Assembly: GCA_035041965.1 (NCBI GenBank)
Contig: JAPYMA010003031.1
Span: 8,735 to 72,734, forward strand
DNA from: Anisakis pegreffii
Taxonomy: Eukaryota; Nematoda; Chromadorea; Rhabditida; Anisakidae
DNA: 64,000 nt
Reading direction: 5' to 3'
The position numbers were made by a program, and so were the translations under genes. The notes under the pieces were generated by a model. The model was not told the DNA's origin and made no database searches. It worked only from the letters and a program-made list of their open reading frames with translations. Below are positions 1-11,796 of the stretch, one piece after another. How positions within the stretch are numbered: position 1 is the stretch's first letter; each line of letters begins with the position of its first letter.

Positions 1-3000
1 CATTGAATACGCTACTATAGCATTATAGGGGTTACCATATTCAGGCTACCGGTACTCTCAGGTTGGCCCAGTAACATATGAATTTCTCTATACCATTCGA
101 TTCCTTAGAACCTCTAGATTCAGAAAAGCATATATCTTGTCGAGCGATTCTGCTTACTTGAGGAGATATAGCTATTTTCTTAAAGCTATGTCAACTAGTG
201 CGGTGGCGCTCATTCATATACATTGTATCACTATAGATCATTGAATACGCTACTATAGCATTATAGGGGTTACCATATTCAGGCTACCGGTACTCTCAGG
301 TTGGCCCAGTAACATATGAATTTCTCTATACCATTCGATTCCTTAGAATCTCTAGATTCAGAAAAGCATATATCTTGTCGAGCGATTCCGCTTACTTGAG
401 GAGATATAGCTATTTTCTTCAAGCTATGTCAACTAGTGCGGTGGCGCTCATTCATATACATTGTATCACTATAGATCATTGAATACGCTACTATAGCATT
501 ATAGGGGTTACCATATTCAGGCTACCGGTACTCTCAGGTTGGCCCAGTAACATATGAATTTCTCTATACCATTCGATTCCTTAGAACCTCTAGATTCAGA
601 AAAGCATATATCTTGTCGAGCGATTCTGCTTACTTGAGGAGATATAGCTATTTTCTTAAAGCTATGTCAACTAGTGCGGTGGCGCTCATTCATATACATT
701 GTATCACTATAGATCATTGAATACGCTACTATAGCATTATAGGGGTTACCATATTCAGGCTACCGGTACTCTCAGGTTGGCCCAGTAACATATGAATTTC
801 TCTATACCATTCGATTCCTTAGAATCTCTAGATTCAGAAAAGCATATATCTTGTCGAGCGATTCCGCTTACTTGAGGAGATATAGCTATTTTCTTAAAGC
901 TATGTCAACTAGTGCGGTGGCGCTCATTCATATACATTGTATCACTATAGATCATTGAATACGCTACTATAGCATTATAGGGGTTACCATATTCAGGCTA
1001 CCGGTACTCTCAGGTTGGCCCAGTAACATATGAATTTCTCTATACCATTCGATTCCTTAGAATCTCTAGATTCAGAAAAGCATATATCTTGTCGAGCGAT
1101 TCCGCTTACTTGAGGAGATATAGCTATTTTCTTAAAGCTATGTCAACTAGTGCGGTGGCGCTCATTCATATACATTGTATCACTATAGATCATTGAATAC
1201 GCTACTATAGCATTATAGGGGTTACCATATTCAGGCTACCGGTACTCTCAGGTTGGCCCAGTAACATATGAATTTCTCTATACCATTCGATTCCTTAGAA
1301 TCTCTAGATTCAGAAAAGCATATATCTTGTCGAGCGATTCCGCTTACTTGAGGAGATATAGCTATTTTCTTAAAGCTATGTCAACTAGTGCGGTGGCGCT
1401 CATTCATATACATTGTATCACTATAGATCATTGAATACGCTACTATAGCATTATAGGGGTTACCATATTCAGGCTACCGGTACTCTCAGGTTGGCCCAGT
1501 AACATATGAATTTCTCTATACCATTCGATTCCTTAGAATCTCTAGATTCAGAAAAGCATATATCTTGTCGAGCGATTCCGCTTACTTGAGGAGATATAGC
1601 TATTTTCTTAAAGCTATGTCAACTAGTGCGGTGGCGCTCATTCATATACATTGTATCACTATAGATCATTGAATACGCTACTATAGCATTATAGGGGTTA
1701 CCATATTCAGGCTACCGGTACTCTCAGGTTGGCCCAGTAACATATGAATTTCTCTATACCATTCGATTCCTTAGAATCTCTAGATTCAGAAAAGCATATA
1801 TCTTGTCGAGCGATTCCGCTTACTTGAGGAGATATAGCTATTTTCTTAAAGCTATGTCAACTAGTGCGGTGGCGCTCATTCATATACATTGTATCACTAT
1901 AGATCATTGAATACGCTACTATAGCATTATAGGGGTTACCATATTCAGGCTACCGGTACTCTCAGGTTGGCCCAGTAACATATGAATTTCTCTATACCAT
2001 TCGATTCCTTAGAATCTCTAGATTCAGAAAAGCATATATCTTGTCGAGCGATTCCGCTTACTTGAGGAGATATAGCTATTTTCTTAAAGCTATGTCAACT
2101 AGTGCGGTGGCGCTCATTCATATACATTGTATCACTATAGATCATTGAATACGCTACTATAGCATTATAGGGGTTACCATATTCAGGCTACCGGTACTCT
2201 CAGGTTGGCCCAGTAACATATGAATTTCTCTATACCATTCGATTCCTTAGAATCTCTAGATTCAGAAAAGCATATATCTTGTCGAGCGATTCCGCTTACT
2301 TGAGGAGATATAGCTATTTTCTTAAAGCTATGTCAACTAGTGCGGTGGCGCTCATTCATATACATTGTATCACTATAGATCATTGAATACGCTACTATAG
2401 CATTATAGGGGTTACCATATTCAGGCTACCGGTACTCTCAGGTTGGCCCAGTAACATATGAATTTCTCTATACCATTCGATTCCTTAGAATCTCTAGATT
2501 CAGAAAAGCATATATCTTGTCGAGCGATTCCGCTTACTTGAGGAGATATAGCTATTTTCTTAAAGCTATGTCAACTAGTGCGGTGGCGCTCATTCATATA
2601 CATTGTATCACTATAGATCATTGAATACGCTACTATAGCATTATAGGGGTTACCATATTCAGGCTACCGGTACTCTCAGGTTGGCCCAGTAACATATGAA
2701 TTTCTCTATACCATTCGATTCCTTAGAATCTCTAGATTCAGAAAAGCATATATCTTGTCGAGCGATTCCGCTTACTTGAGGAGATATAGCTATTTTCTTA
2801 AAGCTATGTCAACTAGTGCGGTGGCGCTCATTCATATACATTGTATCACTATAGATCATTGAATACGCTACTATAGCATTATAGGGGTTACCATATTCAG
2901 GCTACCGGTACTCTCAGGTTGGCCCAGTAACATATGAATTTCTCTATACCATTCGATTCCTTAGAATCTCTAGATTCAGAAAAGCATATATCTTGTCGAG

Positions 3001-3332
3001 CGATTCCGCTTACTTGAGGAGATATAGCTATTTTCTTAAAGCTATGTCAACTAGTGCGGTGGCGCTCATTCATATACATTGTATCACTATAGATCATTGA
3101 ATACGCTACTATAGCATTATAGGGGTTACCATATTCAGGCTACCGGTACTCTCAGGTTGGCCCAGTAACATATGAATTTCTCTATACCATTCGATTCCTT
3201 AGAATCTCTAGATTCAGAAAAGCATATATCTTGTCGAGCGATTCCGCTTACTTGAGGAGATATAGCTATTTTCTTCAAGCTATGTCAACTAGTGCGGTGG
3301 CGCTCATTCATATACATTGTATCACTATAGAT
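1..3332. repeat. 238-bp satellite array, 14 full units
   Basis: Fourteen head-to-tail units of exactly 238 bp begin at 1, 239, 477, 715, 953 and so on to 3095. They differ at only a few sites. Units 1 and 3 share one haplotype (CCTCTAG and GATTCTGC), while unit 2 and units 4-14 carry TCTCTAG and GATTCCGC. Units 2 and 14 share TTCTTCAAGC in place of TTCTTAAAGC. Each unit has a short hairpin, ATAGCT-N-AGCTAT, and several CTATAG motifs. Near-identity over 14 copies indicates recent amplification or homogenisation. The array is cut by the window start, so its true length is unknown. Because 238 is not a multiple of three, units do not read through into each other as one protein. Confidence 0.97.
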
Positions 3333-3510
3333 CATTGAATACGCTACTATAGCATTATAGGGGTTACCATATTCAGGTTACCAGTACTCTCAGGTTGGCC
3401 CAGTAACATATGAATTTCTCTATACCATTCGATTCCTTAGAATCTCTACTTTCAGAATATCATATATTTTGCCGAGCGATTTTGCTTGGATGAGGAGATG
3501 TAGCTATTCT
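3333..3510. repeat. Truncated terminal satellite unit
   Basis: The fifteenth unit matches the array for about 110 bp, then accumulates substitutions (for example CTCTACTTTCAG for CTCTAGATTCAG). It loses roughly 75 bp at its 3' side, so that unit 16 begins early at about 3511. Edge units that are truncated and diverged are typical of satellite arrays, because homogenisation does not reach them. The exact end is uncertain by about 20 bp. Confidence 0.85.
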
Positions 3511-3735
3511 TCCATTGCTATACAAGTTATCATATTCATGCCTACCGTACTATCAAGTTTACTCAGTAACATATCAATTTCTTTACGTCAGTCGATTTCT
3601 CAGAACCTCGACATTCAGAAAAACATATCTTTTGACGGGTAATTATGCTCAGTTGAGGAGATATAGCTATATTCCTGAAGCTATCTCAACTATCGCAGAG
3701 GCGTTGATTTATATTTATAATTCATATACGTGATG
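3511..3735. repeat. Diverged satellite unit (array edge)
   Basis: A sixteenth, strongly diverged unit is still alignable over its whole length. The blocks GTAACATAT, CAATTTCTTTA, TTGAGGAGATATAGCTAT and AGCTATCTCAACT correspond to the consensus. It keeps one plus-strand frame open (3515-3733), which is the same frame that is open for 71 codons in every full unit. Apart from one compensated pair of indels near its start, it aligns without gaps. After 3735 the sequence is unique. Confidence 0.8.
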
Positions 3736-5940
3736 TATGCACCCTCTGATTAGTGTATAAATTAAGGGCTTGCTTGACTGAAGGCAGAAGGCAAATTGAA
3801 ACCCTTGAAAATGTAACAATTGTGGACATTAAATCAATCGTAAAACAAAATTGGATGGTTTTGGTGAATGTTTGCTGCTTATTTCGTGAGAAGATATACA
3901 TGAACGATAATAAGAAACATCAACGAGAGAGTTTTATTGGCGATTGTCAGAAATTTCGAAATGTTTCATTTGCAGATTAGTTTCATACGAAAAATCAAAG
4001 CATGGACAGTGAAACTTATTGTTTATTTAAAGGATTCTTTCGAAGAAATTTTGAGTACTTTTCTCCGTTCATTCCCATCAATAAAATTGTTTTTCTGAGG
4101 AGATTAACTTCTCAGTAGTTCATCTGTCTATTTCCTCTCGAGGAAAATGTCAAAATTTTATGTATTCGACCTGAAAATGGCCCAATTTTCTCCTGGACTT
4201 AGGAAAATTAAGTGATTGTGAGGTGGTAATCGTGATTGTTTTCCCACCTGAACACGTTCGGTCTGTTCTCGATCGATAATGATCAACAACGTTTTTGTAT
4301 CGTTGAAGATTCGTTTGCTCACTGCGCGGGCAAATTGTCGCCTGAAAACGTTTGATTCATTCTAAAATTCTTGAAATCCGTTGTAATTCTCATTGTCAAT
4401 GAATTTTAGTTATTCTTCACTTGCGGATGTTCCTTAAAAAAATGTATTTCAGTAATTCACTTGCGAATATCTCAATCATTTCTTAGCACTACTTTGGCGC
4501 GTTGCACTCGCTATTTTTCTGGTTTGCTGAGTCCATTCTCATTTGTTCAGTACGTTGTGAGTATCGTCGTCGTTTGCAAAGATTATCTATGGATTCCCTT
4601 CGAATGTTGACTCTGTGTTGAAGTTGGCTGTCTAGGCTCATCAACTTATCACGTCTATTGACCAAATAAGACCACAAACAAATCTTCTTCGTTCAGCCCA
4701 TCTAACCAGTCCATAACAACATATATCATCGCAACAATTATATTCTCGTTATTTTTATGGCCGTTACGCTTCTCGGCTATTAGGCAATCAGACTATTTAT
4801 TGTTCCAAGCAACGAACCAGTGGAAGACTGGCACATTGCAGAAGATAAAAAACAATTGAAATGGAAAACCGATATGTAGCATGTTCACTCACTCAGTCAT
4901 GCTGCTGCATCTTATTTCTTCAACATATTTCACCTTTTAACCGCCATCTATCTATATCTTTTCTGAGCGAAAAAAATCTTAAGACGACTCGAAGAATTTA
5001 AAAAAACCTTAAGAGTTGTTGTTGTTGATTAGTCAAATTTTACTGAAATACATTCTCTAATTGCAACAAATGTCATGTTACATGCTGAATGATAACAACT
5101 CAAAGCGCAGTCGTAAGTTCATCAAACTAAATGTGCCCACATGATATTTGCTTTCGTCAATAGAGAATGAATGCATGCATGCATGAATGAATGCGATACA
5201 AATGTTGTATTTTTGTTTGTGACTGAATGAACATTGCTTCAATTCATCAACATAGCAACAAATTAAATGATCAACGCCTATACAATATACAACAGACAAC
5301 ACACAATCAAACTTCCGTTTTAAGCTGAATTTCAGTGCTATCCATCGCTCTTCTATAATTGCATCATATTGGTGAAACATGCAAGCAAAGCTTTTGATGC
5401 GCTTTCTTTATTGTCATCAGTACATTCTCAACAAATTTATCATAAGATGGATTGATTTTCGAATGGTTTGCATGAGAACCGCATGACTGGTTTAATTATA
5501 TGAGATTGTTCATTTGCAGATCGCCAGCTAGCGAAAAATCGCTTCCGATCATTAAATAATCAACAATGAAATGATCTCAAAGTGGCGGGTTCAATGCCAA
5601 ATGCCGGACTGCGGCGGTAACTCTTCCAAATCTACTTGGTTACAGAAATTGAGTGGAGCCATTGATGTACCCAAGAGATGGGAATCGAGAAGAGAATGGG
5701 AAAAAGTGCGAGGAAAAAAGGGACCGAAGAGAGAAGGATGCAAAAATAAACGTTAAAAAATCTGTCCGCCTCAAAATTCAGCTAGCTTTTAGTCCTGCTA
5801 TTCCCCCCCCCCCTTCCCGTGACAAAAATCCCAGCTAAAGCACTGAGTGGAACAATGAAGAAAGTAATGGTTGGATTGAACAGTCGATCGAAACGAATTT
5901 GAAGAATACTGATGATAATTGATAATTTCTGTGAACGAAC
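3736..5940. other. Intergenic or intronic, no supported gene
   Basis: AT-rich unique sequence. It contains a short (ATGC/GAAT)-type tetranucleotide stretch at about 5166-5192 and a C-run at about 5804-5813. A minus-strand open frame at 4489-4677 has a basic, helix-like composition, but it has no recognisable family and no convincing splice pair. I looked here for the pore exon (TIGYG-type) that should follow the channel-like exon at 5941-6162 and did not find it. Confidence 0.5.
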
Positions 5941-6162
5941 CTTTTAATGCCGTGATTCAGATACCATCTTCTGATTTTTTGTTCGTGAGGGGCACGTTCA
6001 AAGAAAAGGAACGCTGCACATCCGAGCAGAATATAAACGATGAGCACGGCGAACATCAATGGGAACTTCATCTGATGAACTTTAGCTTGCCTTCGAGCAC
6101 TCGGAAGCGTCCGACGATCCACTCTTCGACACAATTCTTCGATACAATTCATTATTTTTAGC
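5941..6162 (-). CDS. Orphan exon, first membrane helix of a two-pore (TWK-type) potassium channel
   Basis: Read on the minus strand, the exon follows an acceptor (CTTTCCAG) and ends at a donor (AAAAG|GTTCGT). From an ATG at 6152 it encodes a basic cytoplasmic lead, then a hydrophobic helix with the motif YILLGCAAFLFFER, then a charged segment (APHEQKIRRWYLN). The pattern 'Y-x-L-x-G-x-x-x-F-x-x-x-E' followed by charged residues is what the first transmembrane helix and first extracellular arm of K2P channels look like. The frame is open from the acceptor, so the ATG may be internal. No pore-loop exon was found between here and the satellite array, so the gene is either interrupted, spread over long introns, or a fragment. 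The family assignment rests on one helix and is tentative. Confidence 0.45.
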
Positions 6163-8321
6163 CTGGAAAGTGCGATAGATTTGCAGAGATTGTAACAAAT
6201 TTAGTGAGATTTGGAATTGCGCTTGAAAATTTTGAGAGATGAAGCACTAAAGAATTCGACGGATATGAGATATACATGGAAAAATGAGACATCTACGGAT
6301 ATGGATAAAGATTTCAGGAGAGATATGGCATTTAACATGGAAAGTCTGAGTGATGCAGAGAAGGTTATAAATCATTAATAACACTCATCATAGCTCCCTT
6401 GGGCCCTCCCATCATGAAACTCAACAATTCTACGAAATCTCCACAAAGTCTTGAAAGATCTTCATGATAGAGTGTTATCGCACTTTGTTCTAATAAGTGA
6501 ACGAGAAGATTGCACCTCAGAATGACAATAATCGGGGTTTGTCCGGGCTGAATAGTCTTATTTCTCGAGATTATTGTGGCTTCTCATAATATTTATGCCT
6601 TTCGTAGAACTTTGATAAACTCATTCCAAACATGGCTTGTTTCAAATGAGATTATATAAGTATATTTGTTTGCATGATTGACCCAATCAGTTAGGAGAGA
6701 GGTTGCAACGGCTATTGATCTACAGATCATATTTTTGGATATTCGAATAAGTATACCCATTAAAAAGTTTACAGATGAAGATATATGTGTGTATATGGTT
6801 TGGTACATCTTACGGACATTTATGTGATAGCTTTTTCAAATGTGGATCTCAGAATTTTGAAATGTTAACCAGAAAACTGGCTTGAAATTCGTTGGTGGGG
6901 AGTTGAGCGGACAAAGCGAGTGTGCTATTTTGCGAAGATTGCATACGAGAATAAGTGAATAAATGAATAAGCAAACGATTCATCGAATCAAAACAGCCAA
7001 ATTGTTTTCGATTTCTGCATAAACTTTATGTGGCGATATATGAGGATATATAAAGATTTGGGAGGTTTAAAGAGAACAAAAATCGAAATTAATTCAATTT
7101 AGAGCGTAGTTAGAAACTGGATGTTTAGAATTTTGCAATAGTAACTTCGAAGTAAACATTTAACTTGCCTTTGACTTGAAAGAGGTTCGTTGCTTTGTTT
7201 TGATTATTTTTTTGGTTATTTTTAGATGTGAGGAGGGTGAAACAAGAAAATGAGTGATATGATTACGAGTTTATCGGATTTGTGGGCGATTTGCTGATTG
7301 GGAATTAAGGAGAATGTAGTGGTGAATAACAAGTGATAATTTGAGTGATATCAACGAAATATTGGGAAGATGAATAATGTCAGTAATAGAACTGATCAGA
7401 ACAATTCCATCGGTGATCAGGATGCTAACAGTATCGACGTTATTTGTATCGATAAGATCAATAATTTGGTGGATATATCAAGCATTCTGCAGAAAATTGA
7501 CGAGTTGGTGACATCTTCAGCAAAATCAGCTATAAAAATAACAGCAACAAGAAAAATTTTTGGCAGCAATCAATTTGAGCAATTTAGCGCCATTGATATC
7601 ATCATTGATAAATGAAGGCGTGGCATTAACACGAGGCAATCAAAGCCTTAAGCCGAGTCAAAACTGCAAGAAAGGGCTCAGAATATCTCAATTTGAAGAG
7701 ATTCGAAATTTTTTGCTCGATAGAAGGAGGAGGGGGAGGACATTCAAGTTGAACAAATGAATAGGATTGCATTTGGAAGACTTTTTTAAGGAATATGTTC
7801 CAGAAATTGCAAATAATGGCAAGAATGACTGCAATTGATAGGGTAGTAATGGAATGCGATGCGGAAGAAGAGATCATGTCAGATAAAGAATCAATAGTAT
7901 TAGGACTATCGTAATATCATTAGTAGGATGGGATTCGGTTCCACTGAGGGCGATTTCCGGCGATTTGGTAAGTCTTTCACTCAACCATTTCAGCGATTCG
8001 AAACGCCAAATGCGAGTTTTACGAAGATGCTCTTCATCGGTATTCCTGGAAATGAACTCAATATAAAAAGGGATACGAGTTGATGATAATAAAAGGATCA
8101 AGAGATCAGAACAGAAAATAGAACAATCGGGAAATTTGATCGCTTATATTGGGTGAACGTTCTCTCGGTATTATTATTGCTATAAACTTCATTAGATGTT
8201 ATTGAAAAAATCTCTCATGCGAGAGATTTTCTTCGGAAAATTACTTTATGACTGAATAGAATTTACTCCCTTAGATGCAAAATTATCTGAAATACCCTTG
8301 AAAACATCCCAAAATCCAGTC
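6163..8321. other. Intergenic, no supported gene
   Basis: AT-rich sequence. The longest open frame that starts with ATG is 7370-7615 on the plus strand. It has a low-complexity composition rich in Asn, Ile and Asp, and no splice context or family resemblance, so I do not call it. Nothing else stands out. Confidence 0.5.
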
Positions 8322-8868
8322 TCAATTGTGACTATTGGTAATATCTATCCGAACAGGTTGCACTGGTGGTAAGAGTTGGCAGAAAATTGCCTGAACATAG
8401 TCAAGAACGAACCCGAAACCCGGTTTCCGACACCAGCAGATCGAGTCGTCTGTATTGCCTAAAGCCTTCTGACAAGCATCCAGGGTAATATTACTGAATA
8501 ATTTGTCATGAACCATTTGAACTAACTGATGTTCACTTGCACACGACTCGTTATCGAACGCACCTTGAATCGAGTGAGGAACAATTGTAGAAACAATAGT
8601 AACTGATAGCATAATTGATAACAAGTGATCACAATAATGATTAATAGTAATGCTATCAGCAATAATTGTAGTGATTACCTCTGAGGCCATGTTTGATCGA
8701 ATAGCAAAACTGAGTGCATTCGTCGAGCTTACAATAAGGACAGTTTGTTCGTAAGCTCAGCTGCAGTGTGCTATTTATGAAATAATTCTCGTTTCGTTGG
8801 TATATCGATAGAACATATTGAATTGGTGATAATATTACTGATAATGATACGATTATAAGAGCATGCAT
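8322..8868 (-). CDS. Two-exon secreted cysteine-rich protein, 143 aa
   Basis: Exon 1 is 8868-8679 and exon 2 is 8563-8322 (stop 8324-8322). The 115-bp intron runs from CTCAGAG|GTAATC to GATTCAAG|GTGCG. Exon 1 ends with one base of a codon and exon 2 starts with two, so the frame is continuous across the join (…HGLR-G-AFDNES…). Residues 1 to about 21 form a signal peptide (MHALIIVSLSVILSPIQYVL). The mature part has nine cysteines, including NCPYC, EC, FC and SICWC, and one N-glycosylation site, NIT. An acceptor, AATAATTCAG, lies 13 bases upstream of the ATG, consistent with trans-splicing. I do not recognise the family. A nematode-specific secreted or excretory protein is the most that can be inferred. 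Confidence 0.7.
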
Positions 8869-8880
8869 GACCTGATAGAT

Positions 8881-8892
8881 CCTGAATTATTG
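8881..8892 (-). other. Putative trans-splice acceptor of the secreted cysteine-rich gene
   Basis: On the minus strand AATAATTCAG|G ends at 8882, 13 bases before the ATG at 8868, with no donor or coding exon evident upstream. This is the layout of a spliced-leader addition site. Confidence 0.45.
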
Positions 8893-9683
8893 ATAGTAAT
8901 AACAATGTGGAACAAATTTCGATATGACGAGGATAAAATTGGGAATTTGGTTGGTGAACCGGCTGGAATTCTTGAAATTTTATAGGAAAATACCGAAGTA
9001 GATCTGAAAAGAGCAAAAATTGAGTGAGACATCCAAATGAGAATGTTTGAAAGGATAATTTTGAAAAGTGCTGTTAGAATATTAGTGGTTGGATAAAGGA
9101 ATAAAATATATCACAGGAAAGTGACTTGGCACGGAGCTATAAAGATATTGGAAGTGGAAAATGAAAATTCATCGAAGTGGAACGACAGAGAATACGGAAA
9201 TATGGTGGACATTTTGGAGAGATTTTGAAGGACTTAGTATTCTGTCAAGATGCCTTGCCATGCTTTGATATATTAAGGGTATCAGAGTATTAGTATGGAA
9301 TGTTAGAGCCTAGAGGTATGATGTATCTGACATGATGTATCTGAGAAGCTGTAAGTGAGTGTTCAGAAACAGCATTTGAATTTGATGCGGAATTCTGAAT
9401 GGGTCCTTCAGCCACGTAAGATTTAATATCTCTGAAAACACCCATTTATCTATGCAATACTGCATTATTCATAACTTTTTTAGCTGTGAGAATCTACTAA
9501 TTCTAATGGTGTAACGACACCATTTGTTGATTAGCAAAGTGAATTTATTTTTAGCGAATGTTCGAAATACGATGTCTTAAAATACTTGTGCCCATTAAAT
9601 GGAAATACTGTGCTAGATATCAAATACTTAGAATTAGATATTGTGGTAATCATATAACTTTATACTTATACATTGTTCTGGAT
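8893..9683. other. Intergenic
   Basis: AT-rich DNA between the secreted-protein gene and the hAT-like element. I see no gene, RNA or repeat that I can support. Confidence 0.5.
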
Positions 9684-10315
9684 CAGTGATCCTCATATTC
9701 GGGTGTTCCATTACCACTTTTGATAATCTGGCAGGCCGCCGTTACCCCCTCCGATACAAGAACTTAGGTGTTACTCATTACTGCAATCGATTATGATTGC
9801 ATGAAAAGCTATTGTCTATGACACGATCATACACTTCAAACTGATTCAGATGAATTCTCATTCTTTTCGGACGTGTTGTATTTACTCTCATAGCTATTGC
9901 ATGCGAATACCGTTCTCTTCATGACTTTTTCTCATTCACTTCGTCTCATTTCACTTCACAGCTCGAATCAACTTCTCATTCTATAGCATATACTATTTAC
10001 TGGATGCGTTGACGAGTGTTGACAGCTGAAATCAACAACACAACAATCGACTTGATTTGCTCAACAACGTTCGACAATCAAATAATCAGTTATAGAGTGT
10101 ATTTGATAGAATGAGAATTTGACTTTGATTGTTGAATGAAATGAATGAGAAATTACTAAAAGAAAACACTTCTGGTGATAAAAGCTATGAGAGCGACTAT
10201 AACAGCAAGGAAAAGAATGAGAACCTTGTTAGAACATCATTTACTGACAGATGGATGTGATTTCACACCTTCAAATTATCCACAATGGGTAATTTCACCC
10301 CTATGAGAACCACTG
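9684..10315. mobile_element. Non-autonomous hAT-like DNA transposon
   Basis: The 632-bp element starts CAGTGATCCTCATA and ends TATGAGAACCACTG. Its ends are imperfect terminal inverted repeats that stay alignable for about 45 bp. It is flanked by an 8-bp target duplication with one mismatch, TTCTGGAT (9676-9683) and TTCTAGAT (10316-10323), the size typical of hAT insertions. Inside lie further subterminal inverted matches: TCTCATTCTTTT with CTCATAGCTATT on the left mirror AAAAGCTATGAGAG and AAAAGAATGAGAA on the right. It has no transposase frame, so it would need a transposase supplied elsewhere. The divergence of ends and target duplication suggests an old insertion. Confidence 0.75.
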
Positions 10316-10323
10316 TTCTAGAT

Positions 10324-11796
10324 CATCTATGAATAAACTGCTGAATATTTCTCGAATTTCACGCTTCCATTGTGACATACCTGTACTTTTAGATACCAGA
10401 GGTCATGCTCTAACTCTACGACATAAAAAGTTATCAATTAATTGAAAACATCTGCGCGAAATAATTATCAGGAAATGGGACTCGTGATGTTGACATAGCA
10501 ATGTGTTATTCAGGTGTAACAATAGTGGAACAAGCGATCAGAGAATGCACTTAACAGAATGAGAAAATGTCATCATTTGTTGAAAGAGATGAAATGGAAT
10601 GTATGAAAAAACATGAATGACACTATTATTTTCACTTCCTTTCTGATTTTTCGTTGTTTACTCGCTGAATGAATCTGAATAAACCAGTTGTTTAAGGTGG
10701 CAAACAGTAACTAACTATCATATAATAAATCAATCATGGTATTGAACTCTCTTCATGATTTGATAAGGATGTATGGAAGTGATCAAGAGAAAACATTCCA
10801 ATCAAGAAAAAATTGAATTTTTTAAATCGTAGATCTATTTAATAGGTAGATAATGTTTTATGTGAAATTGCTATGATCAGAATGTATACGGGCTCATAGC
10901 GTGATTATTAAGGCATTGATTGGAACTAATCAAACAAGTGATATTTGAGATTTCTGGTCAAGATATCGTCAGTTCGAGAGTCACATTTAAGAATCCGAGT
11001 AAGAGTGGATTGGTCGAGAATTTCGAAGAAATATGAATAGTACTTTTGAATATGAGAGAAGATTCTTAAGAGGCGCATCACCGCTTCAATAGGGGATTAT
11101 CAAAGTGAGTTGGATTTGCGCGACTAAACGTTTTATTCGGCCGACTCTGAATAAGAATGGTCAGCAATAAGTGGGCTTAAAATGATTATATAATGAAGAT
11201 ATTTGAAGTATTTTTAGGGATTCTTTATAAATTTGTTTATTGATTGCGTTTTCATTTGATTTGATAAGAATAATAACAAGGAAATAGCAAAACACTGAAC
11301 ATGGAACGTATTCAATTTCATGATGTCGACATCTTTATTATAGATATGAAAATATGACTTCAAATAATGCACATACACACAATACTTGACGACTATTCAC
11401 TTATCTCAATTTCTTTGACAGAACAATTCAATTACTTATAATTGCGTACTCGCAGTAATGGGTAGTAGACTATAGCAATAGTATGGCAATAACAATAATA
11501 ACCGTAATAATAGTCACAACATAGATTCAAATAACGAAATGGAAGTCTAAACTTATGACTGAATTTAACTGAGCATGAAATCAGCAATTTACAGCTTATA
11601 TGTACATATAAGTGAAGTATACATGGAATTATGCAAACAATTCATTTGATTTCAAAAACATCTTTATGCAATGAAGATTAAGAAAATTCCATTTTGTTGG
11701 AACTGTTTGAAACGGGAAAATGATCCTAGATTCTTTGAAAAACTGAAAGAATCTGAAGAAATCATTCCCTATTTTCCATTCGCATGATCCGGAGCC
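10324..11796. other. Intergenic downstream of the ETHE1-like gene
   Basis: No open frame or repeat that I can support. On the minus strand an AATAAA lies at 11339-11334. It is a possible but distant (about 460 bp) poly(A) signal for the ETHE1-like gene. Confidence 0.45.

Noticed and set aside
1..3735. Satellite considered as a 5S rRNA/spliced-leader cluster or CRISPR array
   Set aside because: No spliced-leader sequence (GGTTTAATTACCC…) and no 5S-like internal control region was seen. Units are contiguous without variable spacers, and the genome is eukaryotic.
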